Assembly: GCF_900102745.1 (NCBI RefSeq)
Contig: NZ_FMZF01000008.1
Span: 1 to 64,000 of the forward strand
Source: Geodermatophilus telluris
Lineage (GTDB): Bacteria > Actinomycetota > Actinomycetes > Mycobacteriales > Geodermatophilaceae
DNA length: 64,000 nt
Direction: 5' to 3'
Below are positions 1 through 11,968 of this stretch, in pieces. Below the pieces are notes generated by a model. The model saw only the letters and a list, made by a program, of their open reading frames with translations, was not told the origin of the DNA and did no database searches. How positions within the stretch are numbered: position 1 is the first letter of the stretch; each line of letters begins with the position of its first letter. A program made the translations under genes and the position numbers.

Positions 1-1412
1 GCGCGTTCGAGGTCGAGCAGTGCGGTGCCGGCCTCGTCGACGGCGCGATCGGCCGCCGCCCACCAGCCCCAGCCGGCGGAAGTCTCCTTGCCTGCGCAGC
101 CGGGGAGGCCGTCGGTCGGGCTGGCCTGGTGGAACTCGCGGTCGGGGTCGTAGTCCAGGAGGTCCTCGGGGGCGGTGTCGTCCTGGCCGCCCGGTGGTGC
201 GGCGTCCCAACCGGGATCGGCGGTCGCGGGATCCGGTGGCGGATCGTCGCCGAACGCCTCGCGCACCAGGTCGTCGAGCCAGCGGTCGAAGTCCTCGGCG
301 CTCAGGTCGGCGGCGGCCCGCTCGATCGGACCACCGACGGCATCCCACGACGGGTCGCCGGGTTCATCCGCGCGTGCTGGGGCCGAAGCGGCCGCACCAA
401 CGTCGGCCGAGGCGTCGGCGGGGTCGTCGGTGGCGACCGGGGCGTCCGTGGTGCCGCTCGAGTCATCGGTGGCGACCGGCGTCAGGCCGGCGAAGGCGCG
501 GGCGAGCCGGCGGGCCAGCTCCGCCGGCACCACCTGCCCGTCCACCTCTCCCGGCGCGTCCCCGCCGAGCAGCGTGGGCACCGAGGCGACGACGGTGAGC
601 AGCACCTGCACCGGCGGCAGGTCGCACTCCCCCGGCCGCAGCACCAGGTCCAGCAGGCAGTCCACCGTCTTCTCCCCGCGGCTGCGGGTGTCGGCGGGGT
701 CGGTGTCGAGGGCGTCGACGTAGGCGGCCAGCGCCCGCACCAGCACCTGCGCCTCCGGGGTGGCGCACACCACCGTCACCGCCGACATCCCCGCCGTCCG
801 CTCCGGCCGCACCGACACCCCGCGCCGGCGCAGCGCCCGCGCCAGGTCCCGCGCCGCGTCGCGCGCGTTGGCCCGCGTCACCACCCGGCGCACCCGCTCG
901 GCCAGCTGCGCCGGCGTGGTCACCCCCCGGCGGGCGGCCACCCAGGCCAACAGCTCCCGCTGCACGCCGGCGCGGAGGGCGTCGTCGCCGATCGGGGCGA
1001 CGTGCTCCAGCAGGCACCACAGGTGCCCGGGGTGCAGCACCCTGGCCTCGAGTGCGTCGAGCACCGCCGGCAACCGCTGCACCAGCGTCAGCGACCGCTC
1101 CAGCTCCGCCTCGGCGGCCTGCGTGGTGAGGTCCAGCGCGACCGCCACCTCCTGCGCGGCCCACTCACTCACCGGCCGCAGCACCTCAGCGCGCGCCGCC
1201 CACCGCTCGGCCGCCATCGCCCCGCGCTCCCCCTGCGCCCGATCCGCCGACGCCGACCGGGTCGCGGCGAACGCCGCGATCGCCCGCGCCCGCACCGCCG
1301 TCTGCCGGGCGATCTCCCGGTGCGCGGCCTGCGCCACACTCAGCGGACCCGACGCCCACCCCACCGCGGGCGCGACGACCGGCGCCTGCAGTTGCCGGGT
1401 CCCCGTCGTCAC
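1..1412 (-). CDS. DUF222 (13E12-repeat type) protein, 3' end cut by window edge
   Basis: The frame is open on the minus strand from a GTG at 1412 to the left edge, so the C-terminus is missing. About 470 residues are visible: a helical Ala/Arg/Glu-rich N-terminal half with an HPGHLWCLLEH-like stretch near residue 125, then an acidic, low-complexity Asp/Pro/Ala linker. This fits the DUF222 domain of the actinobacterial 13E12 family, which normally ends in an HNH nuclease domain; that domain would lie outside the window. A LexA-type box sits directly over the start, so DNA-damage induction is likely. No good Shine-Dalgarno precedes the GTG, so the exact start is uncertain. Confidence 0.8.
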   Translation of the reverse strand, partial: MTTGTRQLQAPVVAPAVGWASGPLSVAQAAHREIARQTAVRARAIAAFAATRSASADRAQGERGAMAAERWAARAEVLRPVSEWAAQEVAVALDLTTQAAEAELERSLTLVQRLPAVLDALEARVLHPGHLWCLLEHVAPIGDDALRAGVQRELLAWVAARRGVTTPAQLAERVRRVVTRANARDAARDLARALRRRGVSVRPERTAGMSAVTVVCATPEAQVLVRALAAYVDALDTDPADTRSRGEKTVDCLLDLVLRPGECDLPPVQVLLTVVASVPTLLGGDAPGEVDGQVVPAELARRLARAFAGLTPVATDDSSGTTDAPVATDDPADASADVGAAASAPARADEPGDPSWDAVGGPIERAAADLSAEDFDRWLDDLVREAFGDDPPPDPATADPGWDAAPPGGQDDTAPEDLLDYDPDREFHQASPTDGLPGCAGKETSAGWGWWAAADRAVDEAGTALLDLER

Positions 1413-1415
1413 CGT

Positions 1416-1431
1416 TCGATCATATGTTCGA
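1416..1431 (-). promoter_or_regulatory. Putative LexA (SOS) box
   Basis: The minus strand reads TCGAACATATGATCGA, one mismatch from the actinobacterial/Bacillus-type LexA consensus TCGAAC-N4-GTTCGA. It ends 4 nt before the GTG start of the DUF222 gene. A longer inverted repeat CCGTTCGA...TCGAACGG frames it at 1412-1435. LexA control of 13E12-family genes is known in mycobacteria, which supports the reading. Confidence 0.75.
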
Positions 1432-1513
1432 ACGGATAGCCGGGCAAGTCCTGTGGACGGAGAACGTCCAGGTCAGCGGCGCACCTAGCCGGCCGGGGAG
1501 CCGAGCGGGCGAC

Positions 1514-2155
1514 TCAGTAGCGGTGCTGCTCCGGGTCGACGTAGCCGCCCATCTCCTCCTCGCCGGGACCGCGGTCGGCGCCGACGGCGGCCGGCTCGAC
1601 CTCCGGGCGCGGCCGGCCGGCGGCCCGCTCGCGCTCGGCGAGGTAGCGCTCCTGCTGGCCGGCGGACGGCGGCATCGCCTCGCCGGTCCCGGGTCGGCCG
1701 TCCTGGTGCTGGCCGATGTCCCGCGCCCGGTCGCCGACCCGCTTGCGAAGCCGCCCGTCCTCACCGGCGACGAAGCCGTGGCGCTCGAACCAGGCGGTCA
1801 CCCCGGCGCGCTCGGGGTGGGTCTCGCGGACGACGTTGAGCACGTAGTTCAGCCCCCGCGCGGCGGCCTCCTCCTCCAGTCGCCGCAGCGCGAACACCCC
1901 GACGCCGGAGCCCCGCGCGCCCGCCTCCACGGCGAGCAGCACCTCGGCGTCGCCCCACACGTCGTCCAGCCAGCCGTAGCCGACGACGACGCCCTCGCGC
2001 TCCACCCGCCACCAGTCACTGGACAGCCGCTCGCCCGGCCGGCGCGCCTCGGTGCGGAACACGCCCTCCGGCACGCTCGCGAACACCCGCTCGCGGTCGT
2101 CGTCCCACCGCGGGTCGTCCTCGTGCACCCAGCGCAGGGTCTCGGCAGCGGGCAT
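1514..2155 (-). CDS. GNAT family N-acetyltransferase
   Basis: 213 residues from the ATG at 2155; an upstream in-frame start at 2191 is less likely. A strand with VGYGWLDDVW is followed by an acetyl-CoA loop region with RGSGVGVFALRRLEE (about residues 80-95) and a helix leading to WFERHGFVAGEDGRLRKRV, typical of the GNAT fold. A charged C-terminal tail of about 60 residues is extra. The substrate cannot be told. It is divergent from the boxC operon with a 136-bp shared intergenic region, but a functional link is not evident. Confidence 0.8.
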   Translation of the reverse strand: MPAAETLRWVHEDDPRWDDDRERVFASVPEGVFRTEARRPGERLSSDWWRVEREGVVVGYGWLDDVWGDAEVLLAVEAGARGSGVGVFALRRLEEEAAARGLNYVLNVVRETHPERAGVTAWFERHGFVAGEDGRLRKRVGDRARDIGQHQDGRPGTGEAMPPSAGQQERYLAERERAAGRPRPEVEPAAVGADRGPGEEEMGGYVDPEQHRY

Positions 2156-2174
2156 GGTGACCTCCGGGACGTCG

Positions 2175-2190
2175 TGTGGCCTGGGCCACA
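2175..2190. promoter_or_regulatory. Palindromic operator candidate between GNAT and boxC
   Basis: TGTGGCC-TG-GGCCACA is a perfect 7-bp inverted repeat about 100 bp upstream of boxC. A second small palindrome, TTGCGCAA, lies at 2213-2220. Either could bind a TetR/MarR/XRE-type repressor of the box operon, but no regulator gene is nearby, so this is only a candidate. Confidence 0.35.
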
Positions 2191-2291
2191 TGTCTACAGC
2201 CGACGACCCACTTGCGCAAGGTCGTGTAGCACGTCACCATGGGACCGGCCGGCCTCTCGGGGCCGTCGCGCCCGCACCCCCTGGAGGCACC

Positions 2292-4022
<1,731 letters not shown>

Positions 4023-4024
4023 CC

Positions 4025-5506
<1,482 letters not shown>

Positions 5507-5521
5507 GCCCGTCGCGCACCC

Positions 5522-5557
5522 GGCTGCGGCCGGGCCCCCCGGGGCCCGGCCGCAGCC
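5522..5557 (+). terminator. 17-bp perfect stem-loop between boxB and benzoate-CoA ligase
   Basis: Arms 5522-5538 and 5541-5557 (beginning GGCTGCGGCCGGGCC) are perfectly complementary around a 2-nt centre. There is no T-run, which is usual for GC-rich actinobacterial terminator-like hairpins. It may be a partial terminator or an mRNA-stability element that makes boxCB more abundant than the downstream genes. Confidence 0.55.
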
Positions 5558-5641
5558 CGCACGACGCCGGCCGGCGCGGCCGGCCACCCTCCCCCGAGCG
5601 GTCCGCCGGCTCGGTCCCCCGGCATCGAAAGGGCGTGCACC

Positions 5642-7327
5642 GTGGCCACCCTGGACACCGCCCCCTCCTCCCCCGCCCCGCTGCTGCCCGAGGCGCCGGC
5701 GCCGACCGGTGAGCCGTTCAACGCCGCCGAGTGGCTGGTCACCCGGCACGCGCGGGCCACCCCGGACCGCCGCGCGATCACCGCGATCGACCTCGACGGC
5801 ACCGTCCGGACGCTGAGCTACGCCGAGCTCGACGCGGCGGTGACCGCCTGCTCCGCGGCCCTCGTCGCCGCCGGGATCCGCCCGGAGGAGCGGCTGCTGC
5901 TGTGCATGGGCGACTGCCCCGAGCTGCTCACCGCGTTCCTCGCCGGCCTGCGCGTCGGCGCGGTGCCGGTACCGGTGAGCACGATGCTCACGCCCAAGGA
6001 CATCGCGGTGCTGGCCACCGACAGCCGCGCCCGCCTGGTCCTGCTCAGCGCCGAGTTCGCCGCGCTCGGCAGCGCCGTCGCCGGCAGCCGCGACCTCACC
6101 GACGTCGTCGTCCTCACCGACGGCGACCTGCCCGAGGTCCCCGGGGCCCGCGTGCGCACCTGGGCGGAGTTCACCGCCGCCGGCGCGGACTTCGCCGGGC
6201 AGGTCGCCGAGCCCTACCCGACGGTGGCCGACTCCCCCGCGTTCTGGCTCTACACCTCCGGCACGACCGGCACCCCCAAGGGCGCGATGCACCGGCACGG
6301 GTCGCTCCGGGACACCGCCGAGACCTACGCGCGCGACGTGCTCGCGATCGGCCCGGACGACGTCACCTTCTCCGTCGCCAAGTTCTTCTTCGCCTACGGC
6401 CTGGGCAACACGCTGACCTTCCCGTTCTCGGTGGGAGCGAGCACCGTGCTCGACCGGTCGCGACCCAGCCCGGCCGGCACGCTGCGGGTGCTGCGCGAGC
6501 AGCGGCCGACGCTGTTCTTCGCCGGCCCCACCTACTACGCCGCGCTGCTCGCCGCCGGCCTGCCCGCCGACGCCTTCGCCGGCGTGCGCGCCTGCGTCTC
6601 GGCCGGCGAGGCGTTCCCCGCCGCGCTGTTCGAGCGGTTCACCGGCACCTTCGGCGTGGAGATGCTCGACGGCATCGGCTCCACCGAGATGCTGCACATC
6701 TTCATCAGCGGCCGCCCCGGCCGCACGCGGCCCGGGTCCACCGGCGAGGTGGTCGCCGGCTACGAGGCGCGCATCCTCGACGACGACGGTCAGCCGGTCC
6801 CCGACGGCACCCCGGGCAACCTGTGGGTGAAGGGGTCGTCGGCGGCCACCGGCTACTGGTCGCGCACCGCCGTCACGCGTCGGGTGTTCCAGGGCGAGTG
6901 GGTGCGCACCGGCGACACCTACGTGCGCAGTGCCGACGGCTTCTACAGCTCGCTGGGCCGCACCGACGACATCATCAAGGCCGGCGGGATCTGGGTCTCG
7001 CCCACCGAGGTGGAGGAGCGGCTGCGCGCCCACGGCGACGTCGCGCAGGTCGTCGTCGTCTCGGTGCCCGACGAGACCGGGCTGGACAAGCCGGTCGCCT
7101 GCGTCGTGCTCACCCCCGGCGCCGCCGCCGGCCCCGAGGACCTCGTGGCCTGGTGCCGCGACGGGCTGGCCGCCTTCAAGCGGCCACGCCACATCGTCGT
7201 GTTCGACGAGCTGCCCACCACCGCCACCGGGAAGCTGCAGCGCTTCCGCATCCGCGAGCTGGCGGTCGAGCGCCTCGGCGGCGCCGCCAGGCCCGACCTC
7301 ACGCCCGTCACCGGGGGTCCCGCGTGA
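5642..7327 (+). CDS. bclA: Benzoate-CoA ligase family protein
   Basis: 561 residues from a GTG. It is an adenylate-forming acyl-CoA synthetase: phosphate loop LYTSGTTGTPKGAMHRHG at about 203-220, the TGD and GRTDDIIKAGG core motifs at about 423-445, and the C-terminal catalytic lysine in TGKLQRF near residue 530. Its place after boxCB and its closeness to benzoate ligases indicate activation of benzoate (or a close analogue) to benzoyl-CoA, the substrate of BoxB. It overlaps the next gene by 4 nt. Specificity for benzoate over hydroxy- or aminobenzoate is inferred from context. Confidence 0.9.
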   Translation: MATLDTAPSSPAPLLPEAPAPTGEPFNAAEWLVTRHARATPDRRAITAIDLDGTVRTLSYAELDAAVTACSAALVAAGIRPEERLLLCMGDCPELLTAFLAGLRVGAVPVPVSTMLTPKDIAVLATDSRARLVLLSAEFAALGSAVAGSRDLTDVVVLTDGDLPEVPGARVRTWAEFTAAGADFAGQVAEPYPTVADSPAFWLYTSGTTGTPKGAMHRHGSLRDTAETYARDVLAIGPDDVTFSVAKFFFAYGLGNTLTFPFSVGASTVLDRSRPSPAGTLRVLREQRPTLFFAGPTYYAALLAAGLPADAFAGVRACVSAGEAFPAALFERFTGTFGVEMLDGIGSTEMLHIFISGRPGRTRPGSTGEVVAGYEARILDDDGQPVPDGTPGNLWVKGSSAATGYWSRTAVTRRVFQGEWVRTGDTYVRSADGFYSSLGRTDDIIKAGGIWVSPTEVEERLRAHGDVAQVVVVSVPDETGLDKPVACVVLTPGAAAGPEDLVAWCRDGLAAFKRPRHIVVFDELPTTATGKLQRFRIRELAVERLGGAARPDLTPVTGGPA

Positions 7328-8391
7328 CCGCGACCGACGCGCTGGCCCCGGAGCACCCCGCGGCGGCCGGCCGGGAGGTGCACGTCGACCTGCTGGTCGT
7401 CGGCGCGGGCCCCGCCGGGCTCTACGCCGCCTACTACGCGGGCTTCCGCGGCCTGCGCACCGCCGTCGTCGACAGCCTCCCCGAGCCCGGCGGGCAGGTG
7501 ACGGCCCTCTACCCGGAGAAGCTGGTCTACGACGTCGCCGGCTTCCCGGGCGTGAAGGGCCGCGACCTGGTCGCCAACCTCGTGCAGCAGGCCGCGCGCT
7601 TCGACCCGGTGTACGTCCTCGGCGAGCGGGCGGAGACCCTCGCGAACGAGGCCGGCGAGCGCCCCCGCCACGGCGATCGGCTCGTCGTCACCACCGACCG
7701 CGGCACCCGGGTGCACTGCGGCGCCGTCGTCGTCACCGGCGGGATCGGCACCTTCACCCCGCGGCCGCTGCCCGGCGGCGACCGCTGGGAGGGCCGCGGG
7801 CTGACCTACGTGGTCCGGGACCCGGCCGCGCACGCCGGCCAGGACGTCGTGGTCGTCGGGGGCGGGGACTCCGCGGTCGACTGGGCGCTGGCACTGGAGG
7901 ACGTCGCGGCCTCGGTCACCCTCGTGCACCGGCGCCGGCAGTTCCGCGCGCACGCCGCCAGCGTCGCCGACGTCGAGCGCGGCCGGACCGTCGTCGTCAC
8001 CGACGCCCAGGTCCACGAGCTCGCCGGCGACGACCGGCTGCACACGGTGCACGTCCGCACGAAGGACGGCACGGTCACCCCCCACCCCGCGCAGGCGGTC
8101 GTCGCCGCGCTCGGCTTCACCGCCGACATCGGGCCGCTGGAGCGCTGGGGCGTCGAGATCGCCGACCGCCGGATCCTCGTGGACACCGCCATGCGCACGC
8201 GCGTGCCCGGCGTCTACTCCGCCGGCGACATCACCGAGTACGCCGGCAAGGTGCGGTTGATCGCCGTCGGTTTCGGGGAAGCCGCCACCGCGGTGAACAA
8301 CGCGGCCACCTACCTCGACCCCGACCAGCCACTGTTCCCCGGGCACAGCAGCGACGACCCCGCCGGCACCGGCGCGGCCGCCCACGCCTGA
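7324..8391 (+). CDS. FAD-dependent NAD(P)H:ferredoxin reductase (type-2 FNR/TrxR-like)
   Basis: 355 residues from a GTG overlapping the ligase stop (GTGA). Two dinucleotide folds are plain: VGAGPAGLYAAYYAG (FAD, about 26-40) and VVGGGDSAVDWALAL (NAD(P)H, about 178-192), with GVYSAGDITEY near 296-306 closing over the flavin. The CxxC pair of thioredoxin reductases is absent, as in type-2 ferredoxin-NADP reductases. The adjacent ferredoxin gene and the absence of boxA indicate that it supplies electrons to BoxB through the ferredoxin; this is inference from context. Confidence 0.85.
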   Translation: MTATDALAPEHPAAAGREVHVDLLVVGAGPAGLYAAYYAGFRGLRTAVVDSLPEPGGQVTALYPEKLVYDVAGFPGVKGRDLVANLVQQAARFDPVYVLGERAETLANEAGERPRHGDRLVVTTDRGTRVHCGAVVVTGGIGTFTPRPLPGGDRWEGRGLTYVVRDPAAHAGQDVVVVGGGDSAVDWALALEDVAASVTLVHRRRQFRAHAASVADVERGRTVVVTDAQVHELAGDDRLHTVHVRTKDGTVTPHPAQAVVAALGFTADIGPLERWGVEIADRRILVDTAMRTRVPGVYSAGDITEYAGKVRLIAVGFGEAATAVNNAATYLDPDQPLFPGHSSDDPAGTGAAAHA

Positions 8392-8420
8392 GCCACCCGA
8401 CCCCAGCCAGGAGGAACCCC

Positions 8421-8753
8421 GTGCCCTACGTCATCGGCGCCGAGTGCATCGACACCACGGACATGTCCTGCGTCGAGGAGTGCCCGGTGGACTGCATCTA
8501 CGAGGGCGACCGCAAGCTCTACATCAACCCCAAGGAGTGCATCGACTGCGGCGCGTGCGAGCCGGTCTGCCCGGTGGAGGCCATCGCCCAGGACCGCCGG
8601 GTGACCGACGAGAACGAGCCGCACATCGCCGACAACCGGCGCTTCTTCGTCGAGCTGCTCCCCGGCCGCGACGCGCCGCTGGGCAGCCCGGGCGGCGCGT
8701 CCAAGGTGGGCAGGATCGGCGTGGACACCGAGCTGGTGGCCGAGGGCTCGTGA
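8421..8753 (+). CDS. 7Fe [3Fe-4S][4Fe-4S] ferredoxin
   Basis: 110 residues from a GTG preceded by CAGGAGGA. Cysteines at 9, 17, 21, 25, 40, 43, 46 and 50 match the spacing of 7-iron ferredoxins of the Azotobacter FdI/mycobacterial FdxA-FdxC type (CVEECPVDC and CIDCGACEPVCP). The C-terminal tail of about 50 residues is typical of the family. It is the last gene of the box operon and the probable electron carrier between the preceding flavoprotein and the di-iron enzyme BoxB. Confidence 0.9.
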   Translation: MPYVIGAECIDTTDMSCVEECPVDCIYEGDRKLYINPKECIDCGACEPVCPVEAIAQDRRVTDENEPHIADNRRFFVELLPGRDAPLGSPGGASKVGRIGVDTELVAEGS

Positions 8754-8793
8754 CCCCGCCGCGGACCGGCCGGACGCGGAGGGAGGGGCAGCC

Positions 8794-9708
8794 GTGCGCG
8801 TGGTCCTGACGCTGGGCGCCGACCAGCAGACGGTGGCCGCCCAGGCGCGCGCCGCCGAGGAGGCGGGCTACGACGGGATCGCGACCGGCGAGCACCTGTT
8901 CTTCCACAGCCCGCACCCGAACGCCTTCGTCGCGCTCGCCGCGGCCGCCGGGGCGACCAGCCGGATCCGGCTGCTGAGCTCGCTCACCGTGCTGCCGCTG
9001 TACCCGGCCGCGCTCGCCGCCAAGCTGGCCACCACGCTCGACCAGGTCTCCGGCGGCCGCTTCGACATGGGCGTGGGCGTCGGTGGCGAGTACCCGCCGG
9101 AGTTCGTCGCGGCCGGTGTCGACGTCGCCGAGCGCGGGCCGCGCACCGACGAGGCGCTGGAGCTGCTGCGCCGGCTGTGGGGCGGCGGCGCCGTGGACCA
9201 CGCCGGCCGCTACGCCCGCGTCGAGGGCCTCGAGCTCTCCCCCGGTCCGGTGCAGCCCGGCGGCCCGCCGCTGTGGCTCGGGGGCCGCAGGGCGCCGGCG
9301 ATCCGGCGGGCGGGCCGCTTCGCCGACGTCTGGATGCCCTACATGTACACACCCGAGCAGCTGGCCCGCAGCCTCGGCGAGGTCCGCGACGCCGCCGAGC
9401 AGGCCGGCCGGGACCCGTCGGACGTCCGGGGCGCCGTCTTCTGCTGGGGCGGGGTGGACGACGACGCGGCGCGGGCGCGGCAGGAGGTCGTCGACTGGGT
9501 GAGCGCGGTGTACCAGCAGGACTTCGCCCCGCTCGCCGACCGCTACCTGCTGCACGGCGACCCCGACCGGGTGGCCGCCCGCGCCCGCGAGTTCGCCGAC
9601 GCGGGCGCCGACACCCTGGTGTTCTCCCCCGTCGGCGCCGGTGCCCGCCGGCAGGAGGGGGTCGACCTGTTCACCCGGGCCGTGCTCCCCCGCCTCGCCG
9701 GCGGCTGA
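8794..9708 (+). CDS. LLM-class (F420/FMN-dependent) oxidoreductase
   Basis: 304 residues from a GTG with GGAGGGG upstream. The luciferase-like TIM barrel is recognisable from VVLTLGADQQ, AEEAGYDGIATGEH, SGGRFDMGVGVGGEY (about 86-100) and WLGGRRAPAIRRAGRFAD. The GVG/GIG-type F420 signature suggests F420, but FMN cannot be excluded. It follows the box operon by 40 bp in the same direction, so it may be co-transcribed; its substrate is unknown. Confidence 0.85.
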   Translation: MRVVLTLGADQQTVAAQARAAEEAGYDGIATGEHLFFHSPHPNAFVALAAAAGATSRIRLLSSLTVLPLYPAALAAKLATTLDQVSGGRFDMGVGVGGEYPPEFVAAGVDVAERGPRTDEALELLRRLWGGGAVDHAGRYARVEGLELSPGPVQPGGPPLWLGGRRAPAIRRAGRFADVWMPYMYTPEQLARSLGEVRDAAEQAGRDPSDVRGAVFCWGGVDDDAARARQEVVDWVSAVYQQDFAPLADRYLLHGDPDRVAARAREFADAGADTLVFSPVGAGARRQEGVDLFTRAVLPRLAGG

Positions 9709-9715
9709 ACCCCGG

Positions 9716-11287
9716 TCAGCCGGGGCCGCCCCGGCGGCGGGCCACCAGGGTGAGCACGCCCGCGCCCAGCAGCACCGACCAGCCGAGCTGGACGGCCACC
9801 AGCAGCGGGGTCGGCCCGCCCGAGACGAGCGCCGCCGCCAGCGGCAGGCTGCCCACGAGGCCGGCGTCGAGCCCCTGCACGAGCGTGGCGCCCACCCCGG
9901 TGGGCAGCGCGCCCATCGGCGTCGACACGACCGGGCCGGACCAGTCGACCTCCGGGCGGAACGCGCCGCGCAGCGCGGCGGCGGCCCAGGCCGGGGCCGT
10001 CGCGGCGCACAGCGCGGTCCACAGCGCCGGCGCGCCGCTGCCCACGCCGAGGAGCAGGCCGGTCAGCGTGGTCACCGCCACCAGCAGGGCGAGCGGGACG
10101 ACCACGCGCGCGGCCGTGACCCCGGCGGCCGACAGCGGCAGCAGCCGGTCGAGCGCCGGCACGGCCTGGGCCTGCCGCGCCGGGTGCCCGGCCGCGACCG
10201 CCGCGAGCGCCCAGCCCGCCACGCAGGCGACCCAGACGGCCGGCGGCAGCGCGCCCAGCCCGTCGGTGCGCGCGACCAGCACGGGGACGGCGACCGCGAC
10301 CGCGGCCTGGCCCAGGTGCCACGGGGAGCGCGCCAGGGCGGTCCGGTCCGCGGCGACCACCGCCTGCCAGGCCCCCGCGACGCGCGGGAAGCGGCGGCCG
10401 CGCCGGGGCTCGCGGCGGTCGCGGGCGGCCAGCGCCCGCCCCAGCTCGCGGGCGTCGAGGGAGACGGCCGAGACCGCCGCGTACTGCGCCGTCGCGCCCA
10501 GCGCCCGCAGCTGCCCGGCGCCCAGCCGGTCGAGTCCCGCCACGGCGCCGGCCAGCAGGAGGACGGCGGCGGCGACCGGCACCGCCGCCCACCCCGCCGG
10601 CACGCCGGGCAGGGCCGGGAGGTCCCCGCCGCCGGTCGCCGCCAGGGCGGTGGCCCCCGCGACCGCCGCCCCCGCGACGGCCACGGCTCCCGCACCGGCC
10701 AGCGGCGCCGCCCGGCCGGGGCCGCCCCGGGTCTGGGCCCGGGCGACCGCTCCCACGAGGGCGGCCGCGGTCCCCGCCGTCGCGGCCAGCGCGGCGGCGA
10801 CCCCGCCGGCGGACGGCGCGTCGGTGAGCGTGAGGGCCAGCGGCAGCGCGGCCACGGCGGCGACGCCGACGACGGCCGCGGTGACCCGGGCCAGCTCGCC
10901 GCGCAGGAGGTCTCGGCGGCCGGCCGGCAGCGGCAGCCACCAGGCGGCGGCCGCGGGCGTGCTGCTGACCGGCCCGAGCCGGGCCAGCGCGACGGCGAGG
11001 CCGGCCAGCGCCAGCACCGCGGCGACGGCGGCGGTGACCGACGCGGGCAGCACCGTCGCGGTGACCGGCGCGCCGGCCAGCGTCACCCGCTCGCGCACCG
11101 AGGCCACCGCCCCGGCGACGACGGCGACCCCGATCGCCCCCGAGACCAGCGAGCTCCACACCTCGGCGAGCCGGGCCGCCGCGGTGGTGTCGGCGCGGGC
11201 GGCCGTCGCCCGGCGGGTCAGCCTCCGAACGGCGGCGCCGGAGAGCTCGGCGCCCCGGTCGGCGAGCACGGACGCCGGGGCGCTCAC
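9716..11287 (-). CDS. Multi-pass ABC exporter membrane subunit
   Basis: 523 residues from a GTG overlapping the ATPase stop (GTGA). It is extremely Ala/Val/Leu-rich with roughly ten to twelve hydrophobic segments, e.g. around SGAIGVAVVAGAVAS, TLTGLLLGVG and LLGAGVLTLVA at the C-terminus. A charged cytosolic loop with ARDRREPRRGRRFPR splits it into two halves. No specific family motif is visible; the tight coupling with the ATPase gene shows that it is the permease of that transporter. The substrate is unknown. It converges on the LLM gene with only 7 bp between stops. Confidence 0.85.
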   Translation of the reverse strand: MSAPASVLADRGAELSGAAVRRLTRRATAARADTTAAARLAEVWSSLVSGAIGVAVVAGAVASVRERVTLAGAPVTATVLPASVTAAVAAVLALAGLAVALARLGPVSSTPAAAAWWLPLPAGRRDLLRGELARVTAAVVGVAAVAALPLALTLTDAPSAGGVAAALAATAGTAAALVGAVARAQTRGGPGRAAPLAGAGAVAVAGAAVAGATALAATGGGDLPALPGVPAGWAAVPVAAAVLLLAGAVAGLDRLGAGQLRALGATAQYAAVSAVSLDARELGRALAARDRREPRRGRRFPRVAGAWQAVVAADRTALARSPWHLGQAAVAVAVPVLVARTDGLGALPPAVWVACVAGWALAAVAAGHPARQAQAVPALDRLLPLSAAGVTAARVVVPLALLVAVTTLTGLLLGVGSGAPALWTALCAATAPAWAAAALRGAFRPEVDWSGPVVSTPMGALPTGVGATLVQGLDAGLVGSLPLAAALVSGGPTPLLVAVQLGWSVLLGAGVLTLVARRRGGPG

Positions 11288-11964
11288 AGCGCCGGCAGCA
11301 GGTCGGCGGCCTCGGCCGGGTCCAGCCGCGGGCAGGCGTCCTCGGCCAGCAGCAGCACGTCGTCGGCCACGGTGCGCAGGAACCCCGCGTCGTGGCAGGC
11401 GAAGACGACCGCGGTCCCGCCGTCCCGGAGCCGGGCCAGCCGCGCCGCCAGCCGGGTGCGCATCCCCGCGTCGAGCCGGCGCTCGGGCTCGTCGAGCACC
11501 ACGAGCCGGGCCGGCCGGACGAGGGCCGCGGCCAGCGCCAGGCGGCGGCGCTGCCCGGAGGAGAGCCGGGAGGGCAGCGCGTCGATCCGCCCGCCCAGCC
11601 CGAAGGCGGCCACCTCGGCGTCCACCACCGTCTCCGGGTCGCGCACCCCGTGGCCGCGGGCGGTGAGCAGCAGGTGCTCGCGTCCGGTCAGGGAGGGGAA
11701 GAACGCCTCGTCGTCGAGCACGGCGGCGACGTCGCGGCGCACGTCGGCCCGCCGCTCGTCGACCTCGCGGCCGGCCAGGAGCACCGTGCCCCCCAGGGGG
11801 GCCAGGAGCCCGACGAGGGTCTGCAGGAGCGTGGACTTGCCGGCGCCGTTGGCCCCGACCAGTCCCAGCGCCCGCCCGGGGGCCACGGTGAGGTCGACCG
11901 GCGCGCACACCGGCTCGGCGCCGTGCCCGACCAGGAGGTCGCGCGCCGCGAGGAGTGCGGTCAC
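11284..11964 (-). CDS. ABC transporter ATP-binding protein
   Basis: 226 residues from an ATG. Walker A GANGAGKST (about 37-45), signature LSSGQRRRLALA (about 137-148), Walker B ARLVVLDEPERRLD (about 154-167) and a switch histidine in VVFACHDAGF are all present. The signature contains LSSGQ in place of LSGGQ, a common variant. It forms an operon with the downstream permease and starts 4 nt after serA ends, so it may also be read through from serA. Confidence 0.92.
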   Translation of the reverse strand: MTALLAARDLLVGHGAEPVCAPVDLTVAPGRALGLVGANGAGKSTLLQTLVGLLAPLGGTVLLAGREVDERRADVRRDVAAVLDDEAFFPSLTGREHLLLTARGHGVRDPETVVDAEVAAFGLGGRIDALPSRLSSGQRRRLALAAALVRPARLVVLDEPERRLDAGMRTRLAARLARLRDGGTAVVFACHDAGFLRTVADDVLLLAEDACPRLDPAEAADLLPAL

Positions 11965-11968
11965 CCGG

